NCBI RefSeq assembly: GCF_900155575.1
Contig: NZ_LT706966.1
Coordinates: 1,469,577-1,533,576 of the forward strand
DNA from: Actinotignum timonense
GTDB lineage: Bacteria; Actinomycetota; Actinomycetes; Actinomycetales; Actinomycetaceae
Reading direction: 5' to 3'
DNA length: 64,000 nucleotides
In this document: piece by piece, positions 45,020-53,525 of the stretch
How positions within the stretch are numbered: the stretch's first letter is position 1
Layout of the letters: each line of letters begins with the position of its first letter
Position numbers and translations under genes: made by a program
Notes under the pieces: generated by a model
Told to the model about the DNA's origin: nothing
Databases searched by the model: none
The model's input: only the letters and a program-made list of their open reading frames with translations

Positions 45020-46015
45020 TTACTGGTTGCTTTCTACTGATTTGGGTGTATCGAGTAGCGCGTCGGTGTGGTTAGCGGCCAGTACTTGCTCGATTTCATC
45101 CTGGGTGGGCATCGCGGTAGAGCATTCGATACGCGAGGTCACGATCGCGCCGGCAGTGTTGGCATACCGGATTGTTTTCTCCAGGCTCCAGCCCTGTAAA
45201 AGCCCGTGGACAAGGGACCCACCGAAAGCATCCCCGGCTCCAGCCCCGTTGACCACGGTCGTGTTCATCGCGGGGATAAAGAATTCTTCCGCGCTCGATT
45301 TCGCGAGGGTGCCCTTGCTGCCTTGCTTGACCACAGCGATCTGGACCCCGCGTTCCAGTAGTGCTGTTGCAGCCGCGTGTGGATCAGTTTCCCCGACCGC
45401 GATTTCACATTCTTCCACGTTACCCACCGCGACTGTCGCATACTCAAGAACTTCCGCATAACGCTGACGTGCCAGATCAACTGACTCCCAGAACATTGGA
45501 CGCCAGTCCATATCGAAAACGGTATGGTCTTTACGCCCCCGCATGGCAAGCGCGCTCATATGGGTGGAATACGAGGGGTCCTCGCACAGGCCCGTCCCGG
45601 ATACCCACAAGAGTTTAGCCTCGCGTACCTGGTCTTCATCCAGATCACTGTCCTTGATCTGGAGGTCAGGGGCGGAGGGTTCACGGTAGAAGAAGAACGG
45701 GAAATGTTCGGGTGGGATAATCTCGCAGAAAGTAACAGGCGTGTTCAGGGTATCGTCAACGATCACGTATTCATCTGATACGCCGAGCCGGCGCATTTCC
45801 AGGCGGACCCACCGCCCGAAAGGATCATCACCTACCCCGGTGAGGGTGGCGCAGTCTTCTCCCAGGCGTGCTGCTGCTACCGCAACGTTAGTAGGCGATC
45901 CTCCCAGGAATTTCCCGAACGTTGTGACTTCTTCGAGGGTGCAATTAGTTTGTAGGGGATAGATATCGACGCCGCAGCGTCCGATTGTTAGTACATCATG
46001 GACGACCATGTCCAT
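45020..46015 (-). CDS. iolC: 5-dehydro-2-deoxygluconokinase (PfkB family)
   Basis: About 331 residues. Phosphorylates 2-deoxy-5-keto-D-gluconate in the inositol pathway. PfkB signatures: FLGGSPTNVAVAAARLG (about 37-53) and NGAGAGDAFGG with the catalytic Asp near 262. RREP-like YREPSAPDL and DMDWRPMFW are specific to IolC. ATG at 46015 has AAGGA 5 bases upstream; GTG 46018 and ATG 46009 are alternatives. It follows mmsA by about 19 bases. Confidence 0.92.
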   Translation of the reverse strand: MDMVVHDVLTIGRCGVDIYPLQTNCTLEEVTTFGKFLGGSPTNVAVAAARLGEDCATLTGVGDDPFGRWVRLEMRRLGVSDEYVIVDDTLNTPVTFCEIIPPEHFPFFFYREPSAPDLQIKDSDLDEDQVREAKLLWVSGTGLCEDPSYSTHMSALAMRGRKDHTVFDMDWRPMFWESVDLARQRYAEVLEYATVAVGNVEECEIAVGETDPHAAATALLERGVQIAVVKQGSKGTLAKSSAEEFFIPAMNTTVVNGAGAGDAFGGSLVHGLLQGWSLEKTIRYANTAGAIVTSRIECSTAMPTQDEIEQVLAANHTDALLDTPKSVESNQ

Positions 46016-46034
46016 CACTTCCTTACCTTATTGT

Positions 46035-47525
46035 TTATTCGGTGCGTTCAAACGACATTGTTGCTTCATAGGTGCCCTCGGAAGGCCAACGCACCGTGGT
46101 GGCCTTCGCGCGCGTGTAGAAGCGCACGCCTTCGGGCCCGTGGATATGGGTATCTCCCATGAGAGAGTCTTTCCATCCGCCAAAGGAGTAGTAGGCCACG
46201 GGGGTGGGGATGGGGACGTTGATACCGACCATGCCAGCTTCAACTTCCAGTTCGAAACGACGTGCCAGACCACCATCATTCGTGAAGATCGCTGCCCCGT
46301 TGCCATACGGCGAGGAATTAACAAGAGTGATGGCTTCTTCGTAGGTGTCTACCTCGACGATTGCCAGGACGGGACCGAAAGTTTCTTGCTTGTAGAGGAG
46401 GGAGTCTTGGGGGACGTGCGTGCAGATAGTTGGGCCGAGGAAATACCCTTTCTCGTGCCCGCTCACGCGAAGCGTGCGGCCATCAAGAATGACTTTCGCG
46501 CCTTTTTCTTCGGCATCATTGATCGCATCAATAATGCGTTGTTTTGATTGGGCGTTGATAACCGGGCCCATTTGGACGCCTTCGTCCAGGCCGTAACCCA
46601 CCCGGATAAGCTCGGCGTGTTCTTTGACTGCTTTCGCTAGTTTTTCACCGATCCCACCCACCGCGACAGCAACGGGCAGGGCCATGCAGCGTTCACCTGC
46701 CGCGCCGAAAGCCGCTGCTGAGAGGTGTTTACCAGCGAACTCGATATCAGCATCGGGCATCACAATCGCGTGGTTATTAGCCCCACCCAATGCTTGGACA
46801 CGTTTACCCGCGCGCACCGCACGCTCCTGGATCAGTTTCGCAACCGGGGTTGAACCCACGAAAGAAACAGCCCTAATATCCGGGTGGTCAATCATAGCCA
46901 TCGTGAAATCATTCGACCCGGAAATAACCTGGAAGACCCCGTCCGGCAGTCCGGCTTCCTTATACAAACGCGCAATCACAAGAGAAGCCGAGGGCGTGGC
47001 CGGTGCGGGTTTCAAAATGAAAGCATTCCCGGTAGCAATAGCAATCGGGTGCATCCACATAGGCACCATCACCGGGAAATTAAACGGGCAAATCCCGCTA
47101 ACAACACCCAGGGGCTGGCGTAGCGTGTGAATATCTACCCCGGTGGAAATATTCGACGAGGTTTCACCTTTCAAAGCGACGTTAATCCCGCAAGCAAAAT
47201 CAAGGGTCTCCCGCCCACGCTGGATCTCCCCGATAGCATCCGAATAATCCTTACCATGCTCAGCCACAATCGCTTTAGCGATCTCGTCTTGATGATCCAA
47301 AACAAGCTGACGCATCCGATACATGATCTCGGTACGCTTAGCCAACGAGGTACGAGCCCAAGCTTTTTGAGCTTTAACAGCAACCCCTACCGCGTAGTCA
47401 AGATCTTCACGGCTTGCCTGTAACAAATACCCGCGAATCTCACCACTCGCCGGGTCATCAACCTCAATCTTTCCCTCAGGTTGCCCCGCATAGAGGCCAC
47501 CATTAATCCAATGAGGTATATCCAT
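46035..47525 (-). CDS. mmsA: Methylmalonate/malonate-semialdehyde dehydrogenase (CoA-acylating)
   Basis: 496 residues, aldehyde dehydrogenase fold. Converts malonate semialdehyde to acetyl-CoA and CO2 with NAD and CoA (IolA/MmsA). The nucleophile is C280 in AAGERCMALPVA. The general-base Glu of ordinary aldehyde dehydrogenases is replaced, as in this subfamily (ALGGANNHAIV). WINGG at the N-terminus and ICPFNFPVMVPMWMHPIA are typical. ATG at 47525 is preceded by AAGGGAGTG; a longer frame to 47702 lies in the regulatory region. First gene of the operon; divergent from a GntR regulator. Confidence 0.93.
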   Translation of the reverse strand: MDIPHWINGGLYAGQPEGKIEVDDPASGEIRGYLLQASREDLDYAVGVAVKAQKAWARTSLAKRTEIMYRMRQLVLDHQDEIAKAIVAEHGKDYSDAIGEIQRGRETLDFACGINVALKGETSSNISTGVDIHTLRQPLGVVSGICPFNFPVMVPMWMHPIAIATGNAFILKPAPATPSASLVIARLYKEAGLPDGVFQVISGSNDFTMAMIDHPDIRAVSFVGSTPVAKLIQERAVRAGKRVQALGGANNHAIVMPDADIEFAGKHLSAAAFGAAGERCMALPVAVAVGGIGEKLAKAVKEHAELIRVGYGLDEGVQMGPVINAQSKQRIIDAINDAEEKGAKVILDGRTLRVSGHEKGYFLGPTICTHVPQDSLLYKQETFGPVLAIVEVDTYEEAITLVNSSPYGNGAAIFTNDGGLARRFELEVEAGMVGINVPIPTPVAYYSFGGWKDSLMGDTHIHGPEGVRFYTRAKATTVRWPSEGTYEATMSFERTE

Positions 47526-47602
47526 TCGTATCACTCCCTTGTGAGTCCAAACCAGCACCCCACCAGCGGGGTGTCTCATTGGTTTCCAAAATAACCCCAC
47601 CC

Positions 47603-47618
47603 CACCCACTTGTAAACA
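47603..47618. promoter_or_regulatory. Candidate GntR operator half, near mmsA
   Basis: CACCCACTTGTAAACA matches, inverted and with one change, the site at 47728-47743. It lies 78 bases upstream of mmsA. Confidence 0.45.
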
Positions 47619-47727
47619 CAAAAGACCAGCCAGGGCGGCCAGCAAACTTGAATGAACACGGCCATATAGGACAGCATCGAAGCGATAAAATGAGAGAAAC
47701 ACTAGCTAATCTCACTATTGTCCGCTA

Positions 47728-47743
47728 TGTTTACAATTGGGTG
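47728..47743. promoter_or_regulatory. Candidate GntR operator half, near the regulator
   Basis: TGTTTACAATTGGGTG, the inverted partner of 47603-47618, lies 28 bases before the regulator start. Two copies in opposite orientation in a divergent region suggest coordinated repression of both promoters. Confidence 0.45.
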
Positions 47744-47771
47744 AACAAATAAGAGTGAGAGGGTCACGTTA

Positions 47772-48554
47772 ATGTCAAACCTGGGTGGGAAAGACAACCC
47801 GGATCAGCTGGATATCCCGGTTGCTCCGCAGATTGTTTTCGACTCTCGCTCCTCGCTTCCTTTGCATCAACAAATCACGCAATCATTAGGGAGCCTGATT
47901 GACTCCGGCGCGCTTTTACCCGGTCAGCTCCTTGAAGACGAAGTATCTATGTCACGCAGGCTGGGAGTCTCACGTCCTACACTACGGCGGGCGTTGCAAG
48001 TGTTGACTGATGAAGGCAAACTCTCACGGCGTCCGCGCGTGGGAACCAGGGTGATGCCACGGGTTTTCCAACGGGATCCTTCCCTGGCGAGTCTTTCCGA
48101 TGATTTGCGGGCGGCGGGCCGTGAACCACGCACGGATGTTCTCCAGTATCGGGTGGTGTTTGCTGATAGTGGTCTAGCTGGCGATATGCATTGCCAAGAA
48201 GGTAAAGAGATCGTGGCTTTAGAGCGGTTGCGGTGGGCGGAGGGGAACCGTATGGGGATTATGCGTAACTGGATCCCAGCCGATCTAGCGCCCTCTCTTA
48301 CCGCGATATCATCGGGTGGTCTCTATGATTTCTTCAAGAGCCACGGGATCGTGTTACGTGGTGGGGTCCAGCGTATTAGCGCGCGTAGCGCGACGCCTAC
48401 GGAAGCAGAACTTTTACACGTAGCATCCGGGGCACCTCTCTTACGGGTGCGGCGTAGTGCTTATGATGAATCCGGGCGGGTCGTGGATCTAGCCGACCAT
48501 TTGTATGACGCGGAACAATACGACCTCACCCTCCCACTCAACTTCCCGGCGTGA
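47772..48554 (+). CDS. GntR-family (HutC/UTRA) transcriptional regulator
   Basis: 260 residues. The N-terminal winged helix has LPLHQQITQSLGSLIDSGALLPGQLL and SRRLGVSRPTLRRALQVLTDEG (about 30-90). The UTRA effector domain follows (VALERLRWAEGNRMGIMRNWIP, AELLHVASGAPLLRVRRSAYDESG). It is divergent from the mmsA-iolC-aldolase-gntP operon and probably represses it until a pathway sugar acid is bound. It ends before a hairpin terminator at 48593-48632. Confidence 0.9.
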   Translation: MSNLGGKDNPDQLDIPVAPQIVFDSRSSLPLHQQITQSLGSLIDSGALLPGQLLEDEVSMSRRLGVSRPTLRRALQVLTDEGKLSRRPRVGTRVMPRVFQRDPSLASLSDDLRAAGREPRTDVLQYRVVFADSGLAGDMHCQEGKEIVALERLRWAEGNRMGIMRNWIPADLAPSLTAISSGGLYDFFKSHGIVLRGGVQRISARSATPTEAELLHVASGAPLLRVRRSAYDESGRVVDLADHLYDAEQYDLTLPLNFPA

Positions 48555-48592
48555 ATCACACCTGGAGGAATCAGTTTCTTGGTAAAAGGGAA

Positions 48593-48632
48593 CTGGGTGG
48601 CTAACGCGAGAATGATCGCGCCAGCCACCCAG
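48593..48632. terminator. Hairpin terminator between converging genes
   Basis: A 10-bp stem CTGGGTGGCT (48593-48602) with AGCCACCCAG (48623-48632), with CGCG pairs further inside, followed by CTTTGTAT. It lies between the GntR gene and the last gene of the sugar ABC operon. Confidence 0.7.
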
Positions 48633-48709
48633 CTTTGTATACGGTAACCGTGCTGTCCTACTCTGGGACATCTAGAAATCCGGCAAGTGCCATACGGGAT
48701 TCTCTGGTC

Positions 48710-50044
48710 CTAAAGTACTTCCGGAGGAGTTTCTAACTGGTCGGCTATATCTTTCCAGTTAGACGCGAATTTGCCGTATGCCGTTTTGATATCGACACCC
48801 ACAGGGAGCTCCGGGCATTCGTTTTCGAGGTTGGTACCCCAGTTTCCCCATCCCGACTGCTTGCGCTGCACGATCTGGAAGCCTCCCGATGGCTTCGAGG
48901 TATACCAGATCATTGCACGACCGGTAGATGTGTCATATTCGACTGTCTTATCGGAAGCTCCGGGGAAGATAGTCTCGTGCTCCTCTTTCTGGACGTCGAT
49001 AGGTTCAGAATCGACTCGCCAATCACGCAGCTCTGCATCAACAAACGATTTCTCGCGAACAATTGCCAGCCGGTCGCGGATCGTTTCGTCCGTTAAAGCA
49101 CCTTCGAAAGTCGAGAATAGGCGCCAGTACAAATCCCAATGGGCGTTCTCAATATCATCCGTTAGGACGGCCTTAAACTCTTCAAGTTTCTTGCGCTGAG
49201 GCAATGTACCGTCAGAAATGGTCTGCTCGACCATGTCGGCCAGGTGTCCAGCATAAGGATCGCCGCTGCGATATCGGGATCCACCGTAGCACGCAAACCG
49301 ATCAAAGAGCAGCTTTCCTTGCCCGGCCTCGAATTCATCCCCAACGGTGATCTTGTTAGTTACAGAACGCCCGTTGATCACGGTTTGGAAATCATCTACG
49401 TAATAACGACGGCTGAACCAAGGCGTCCTATAAGTGAAAGCCCACTCGATTGAGAAGTTCTTACCCCTGAGCTCTGGGAGGAGCCCGTCGGGAATCACAC
49501 CTAGCATTCTGAAAGAAAGCAAGACCGGTCCGTCTTCACGGATCTCAATCTTCACCTTTGTGTGTTCTGGCGGATTGATCAGTCCGTTTTCAGGAGTGAA
49601 GAACGGGCCGTAAAATCCACCAATCGCATTGTTTCCAGAGGGGAGGAGATCAATACCCTCATCAAGGGTGCGGAAATGCTTGAGCCCCCACTTTGAGGCA
49701 CCAGTGCCCTCGGCGGTACCCGTGCATACATCAATATCGAAGTAGCCGGTATTAACGCGGGCCCATGAGTCAACTTCAGTACCGGGTCCTTTTGTGATTC
49801 CTTCTCCGGATTCGACTGGTTCATCCAGTGTGAAACTTGCCTCGCCCTCAAAACTGAGTGTAGTGACAAATCTGGTGGCCTCTTGTGGAGCCGGCTGATC
49901 AACCAATCGCTGGCAAAGGATCTGCTCTCCAGTATTGGTTCGTGCTAGCCATAAAGACTCTGTGAGCACTTGTGGTTCATCGAAGTAAATCGGCTCGAAT
50001 GCCCGCTTTCCTTCGATACTACTGATTACTTTATGGGTCTTCAT
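48710..50044 (-). CDS. Unrecognised 444-residue protein of the sugar ABC operon
   Basis: 444 residues, no signal peptide, no membrane segments. Rich in beta-strand-like stretches and aromatic residues (FSIEWAFTYRTPWFSRRYYVDDF, GGFYGPFFTPENGL, AMIWYTSKPSGGFQIVQRKQSGWGNWG). I do not recognise a family. The composition resembles beta-sandwich or mutarotase/glycosidase-like carbohydrate proteins, but this is only an impression. Its ATG directly abuts the stop of the permease gene (TAGATG), so it belongs to the ABC operon and probably acts on the imported sugar inside the cell. Confidence 0.75.
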   Translation of the reverse strand: MKTHKVISSIEGKRAFEPIYFDEPQVLTESLWLARTNTGEQILCQRLVDQPAPQEATRFVTTLSFEGEASFTLDEPVESGEGITKGPGTEVDSWARVNTGYFDIDVCTGTAEGTGASKWGLKHFRTLDEGIDLLPSGNNAIGGFYGPFFTPENGLINPPEHTKVKIEIREDGPVLLSFRMLGVIPDGLLPELRGKNFSIEWAFTYRTPWFSRRYYVDDFQTVINGRSVTNKITVGDEFEAGQGKLLFDRFACYGGSRYRSGDPYAGHLADMVEQTISDGTLPQRKKLEEFKAVLTDDIENAHWDLYWRLFSTFEGALTDETIRDRLAIVREKSFVDAELRDWRVDSEPIDVQKEEHETIFPGASDKTVEYDTSTGRAMIWYTSKPSGGFQIVQRKQSGWGNWGTNLENECPELPVGVDIKTAYGKFASNWKDIADQLETPPEVL

Positions 50045-51019
50045 CTACTTTCCTGCCTTGGTGCTCTTCTGCTTGAGGGAATCAATGGCGACGGCGAGAA
50101 TAATGACGACGCCCTTAATTAGTAGCTGAGTGAAGAATTGGACATTCATCAGAATCATGCCGGTCGAGAGCACGCCGAGAATGATCGCACCGATGAGGGT
50201 TCCGATGATCTTGCCCTTACCACCGGCAAGGGATGTTCCACCTAGAACAACTGCGGCAATAGCATCAAGTTCGTATCCGGTTCCAGCGGTCGGCTGCGCG
50301 GAAACAACGCGTGCGGCGAAAATGACACCCGCAAGCCCTGAGAGTGCCCCTGCAATGACGTAAACAGATGTGAGTACACGCTTCACGTTGATTCCAGCGA
50401 GCCGTGCTGCCTCGGGATTGCCGCCGACTGCGTAAACATGCCTGCCGTACTTCGTGCGTTCGAGGATGAACCAGCAGATGATGTAGACAATGATCATTAC
50501 AATGACGGGAACTGGAATTCCAGCCATGTATCCGTTTCCGAGATCTCTGAAAGCCAGCTTGTTATCTACGATGGGTTGGCCGCCGGTCAGTGTGTATCCG
50601 AGGCCACGGAGGAATGTCATCATGCCGAGCGTCACGATAAAGGGCGCGAGGGCTAGATACGCCGATAGGGCACCATTTACCCATCCCGCAACTGCACCGG
50701 CAAGAATGCCAGCGATTATCCCGACGATGGCTGGAGCACCGGAGATACAAGCCAGTACTGCGGTTACACCCGATACGGCAACGATTGATCCGACAGAGAG
50801 ATCAATGCCGGCAGTAATAATAACGAAGGTCATACCGGCCGCAATGATCGCGTTGATAGAGATCGAACGGGCGATATTCATGAGATTGTTCATCGACATG
50901 AAGTTCGGGGCGATGAGCGCCATAATCACGACGAGAAGGACGAGGACCGCGAGAATCCCAACCTTATCCCACCACGCAGCGAAGTTCATTTTCCGTCGAG
51001 GTGCAGCTTCTATAGTCAT
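50045..51019 (-). CDS. Ribose-type sugar ABC transporter permease
   Basis: 324 residues, RbsC/BPD_transp_2 family, with 8-10 hydrophobic segments. AGIDLSVGSIVAVSGV is the characteristic motif, along with LGMMTFLRGLGYTLTGGQPI and GGTSLAGGKGKIIGTLIGA. It forms the membrane channel with the two-domain ATPase. The start overlaps the ATPase stop by 4 bases. The exact sugar is unknown; ribose is only one of the substrates of this class. Confidence 0.93.
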   Translation of the reverse strand: MTIEAAPRRKMNFAAWWDKVGILAVLVLLVVIMALIAPNFMSMNNLMNIARSISINAIIAAGMTFVIITAGIDLSVGSIVAVSGVTAVLACISGAPAIVGIIAGILAGAVAGWVNGALSAYLALAPFIVTLGMMTFLRGLGYTLTGGQPIVDNKLAFRDLGNGYMAGIPVPVIVMIIVYIICWFILERTKYGRHVYAVGGNPEAARLAGINVKRVLTSVYVIAGALSGLAGVIFAARVVSAQPTAGTGYELDAIAAVVLGGTSLAGGKGKIIGTLIGAIILGVLSTGMILMNVQFFTQLLIKGVVIILAVAIDSLKQKSTKAGK

Positions 51020-52515
51020 GCTTGTTCCTTTGTTGCTCCGGTCGCGAGGCTCATGACCGATTCTTCTGTGGCATCTCGTGCATCGAGTTCTCCCACGACT
51101 TTTCCTTTTCGCATAACGATGATGCGATCAGACATTCCCAGAACTTCAGGGAGGTCAGAAGAAACCATGATGATGGTTTTACCTTCTTTAGCCAGATCAT
51201 TCATGATTTCGTAGATCTCCCTTTTCGCCCCGATGTCAACACCGCGCGTAGGTTCATCGAAAATCAAAAGATCGGCACCTGCCATGAGAGTGCGGCCGAG
51301 AAGTGCCTTTTGTTGGTTTCCTCCCGAAAGAGCTCTTACCGGAAGACTTGTGGAGGTCTTTCGAATATTGAGCACTTCCATGATCTGGCGAACTTTCTTT
51401 CGAATTGCGCCTCGCGCGAGTACGCCGAGTTTGGTGAAGTCACCCAGAGAGGCAATCGAGATATTCGATGCCGTTGTGTGATCCAAGAACAGACCTTGTT
51501 CCTTTCTTGATTCCGGCACCATGGCAATGCCAGATTCCAGGGCCTCCTTGGGACTTTTAGGATGATATCTTTCGCCTTTGAGTAGCAACGTTCCGCTACT
51601 CATGGGATCTGCTCCCATAAGTAGCCTGACGGTTTCCGAACGCCCGGCACCGACCAAGCCTGCAAATCCAAGAATTTGACCGGCGCGAGCTTTGAAGGAA
51701 ACGTCGTCAACTCCAGGCGCTTTGAGATCCTTTGCCTCAAGCACCACTTCTCCCGATGCACGGTCCGCGTGTTCGTAGAGATCACCGATTTTTCTACCGA
51801 CCATCATTCGCACGATTTCGTCAGGTGTTAATTCGGCTAGAAGCTGTGTTCCGACGGACGTTCCGTCCCGAAGAACGGACACCCTATCAGCCAATTTCCA
51901 CACTTCTTCCATGCGGTGAGTGATGTAGATAAGGCCGACACCGTTTTGCTGCTGTTCCCGAATAATTCTGAAAAGATCCTCTGTTTCAGCTCGGGAAAGC
52001 GCGGCAGTTGGTTCGTCGAGAACGAGGATGCGGGCATCCTCGGCAGCAGCACGAGCAATTTCGACCATCTGCTGCATACCGATGGAAAACGAGCCGAGAG
52101 GCCTGTTCACGTCGATGTCCACTCCAATAGCCGATAACTTAGCGCGTGCATCCGAACGCATCTTTTCACGGTCAAGGATCCCGTGTTTGAGTGGTTCAAC
52201 GCCGAGGCAGAGATTCTCGGCTACCGTCAGATTTGGGACGGTATTGATCTCTTGGTGGATGATTGCGATTCCATGTTTACGCGCATCGTTAGGAGATGAG
52301 ATATGGACTTCCTGACCGTCAACGAAGATCTTTCCACTGTCGGCAGCAAGATTCCCCGCCAGGATTTTCATCAACGTTGACTTGCCAGCGCCGTTTTCTC
52401 CCATGAGGGCATGAATCTCTCCGGCGTTCAGATCAAAGGAAACTCCTCCAAGCGCTTGGGTAGCGCCGAATCTTTTCCTGATCCCTTCGAGCTTGAGAAG
52501 AGTCATTTCTACCAT
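51016..52515 (-). CDS. Ribose-type sugar ABC transporter ATPase (two nucleotide-binding domains)
   Basis: 499 residues, RbsA/MglA/XylG type. The first domain has GENGAGKST (about 39-47), signature FSIGMQQMVEIARA and LVLDEPTAAL. The second has the degenerate P-loop GLVGAGRSETV and signature LSGGNQQKALLGR with LIFDEPTRGVDIG. This fused architecture is specific to the carbohydrate uptake transporter class 2. It overlaps the substrate-binding protein gene by 7 bases; ATG 52506 (two bases after that stop codon) is an alternative start. Confidence 0.94.
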   Translation of the reverse strand: MVEMTLLKLEGIRKRFGATQALGGVSFDLNAGEIHALMGENGAGKSTLMKILAGNLAADSGKIFVDGQEVHISSPNDARKHGIAIIHQEINTVPNLTVAENLCLGVEPLKHGILDREKMRSDARAKLSAIGVDIDVNRPLGSFSIGMQQMVEIARAAAEDARILVLDEPTAALSRAETEDLFRIIREQQQNGVGLIYITHRMEEVWKLADRVSVLRDGTSVGTQLLAELTPDEIVRMMVGRKIGDLYEHADRASGEVVLEAKDLKAPGVDDVSFKARAGQILGFAGLVGAGRSETVRLLMGADPMSSGTLLLKGERYHPKSPKEALESGIAMVPESRKEQGLFLDHTTASNISIASLGDFTKLGVLARGAIRKKVRQIMEVLNIRKTSTSLPVRALSGGNQQKALLGRTLMAGADLLIFDEPTRGVDIGAKREIYEIMNDLAKEGKTIIMVSSDLPEVLGMSDRIIVMRKGKVVGELDARDATEESVMSLATGATKEQA

Positions 52516-53465
52516 CCCGGGTATTCGTCTACCGCATCCCGGGTAATGATTTGCGAGGGGATGAGGATAGTGGTTTCGGTGAGTGATTCTCCACGAGCAA
52601 GCTGCTGCCCAACCTCGATTGCTTTTTCGACCATTTTTGCGGGTTCTTGGGTGGCCGTGCCGACGAAGGGAGAACCAGCGGTTCGGAGTTCCTGGAGTCC
52701 TTCGGGAGAAGCGTCGATTCCTACCACCTTAATTTCATTAGTACGTCCAGCTTGCTGCACGGCAAGCGTCGCACCAAGGGCGGACGGGTCATTCATTCCA
52801 AAGATGCCTTGGACATCGCTGGCTGCAGTAAGCATGTCGGTAGTGACGGAGAGACCGGTGGCGCGGTCATTTTGCGAGTTTTGGTGCCCGACTTCCTTGA
52901 TGCCGGGGAAATTCTTCATTGCTTGATTGCAGCCCTTAATGCGATCCGTGATCGTCTGGATAGGTGTGCCATCAACAACCAAAATATTTCCCTTGCCACC
53001 CATCTGTTCGAATAGATAGGTGCATGCAATTTCGCCAGCCTGAACGGCATCGGTCATAACAATGGCATCCGCGCCCTTCGCAGGAGTATCAACAGCTACC
53101 ACGAAGATCCCTGCCTGTCGCGCACGTTCGATGGCGGGTTGGAGGCCGGACTCGTCAACGGCGGAGACAACGATAAGGTCTACGCCTTGCTGAATGAATG
53201 TGTCAATCTGAGTATTCTGATTCGCCAGATCAAGTTTGGCGTCTTGGACGTTGAGGGTTGCGCCAATCTTCTCGGCTGCTTCTTTCGCTCCCTTATCCAT
53301 AGCTGAGAAGAACGGGTTCGACATGTCCTGCACCATTAAGCCGATTTTCTCGATCTTGTCAGGTTTCGGCGCTTCCGTAGCGGAGTCACCTGAAGTACAA
53401 CCCGAGAAAGTTGCGGCGAGCAGAATGCTTGTCGTGAAGGCGAGCGCCTTTTTTGCTGTTCTCAT
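52509..53465 (-). CDS. Sugar-binding lipoprotein of the ABC transporter (RbsB-like)
   Basis: 318 residues. A lipoprotein signal ends at FSGC (Cys near residue 23), so the protein is anchored outside the membrane. A Peripla_BP_4 fold follows (KIGLMVQDMSNPFFSAMDKGAKEAAEKIG, DLIVVSAVDESGLQPAIERARQAGI, GIFGMNDPSALGATLAVQQAG). It delivers the sugar to the permease. GGAGATC precedes the ATG. The LacI-type regulator gene lies upstream on the same strand with a 60-base gap that must hold the operon promoter. Confidence 0.93.
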   Translation of the reverse strand: MRTAKKALAFTTSILLAATFSGCTSGDSATEAPKPDKIEKIGLMVQDMSNPFFSAMDKGAKEAAEKIGATLNVQDAKLDLANQNTQIDTFIQQGVDLIVVSAVDESGLQPAIERARQAGIFVVAVDTPAKGADAIVMTDAVQAGEIACTYLFEQMGGKGNILVVDGTPIQTITDRIKGCNQAMKNFPGIKEVGHQNSQNDRATGLSVTTDMLTAASDVQGIFGMNDPSALGATLAVQQAGRTNEIKVVGIDASPEGLQELRTAGSPFVGTATQEPAKMVEKAIEVGQQLARGESLTETTILIPSQIITRDAVDEYPGW

Positions 53466-53525
53466 CGTTGAGATCTCCTTTTGGTTAGATAGGCCGGTTT
53501 AGCCCAATTTGGTTTTCTAATTTGT

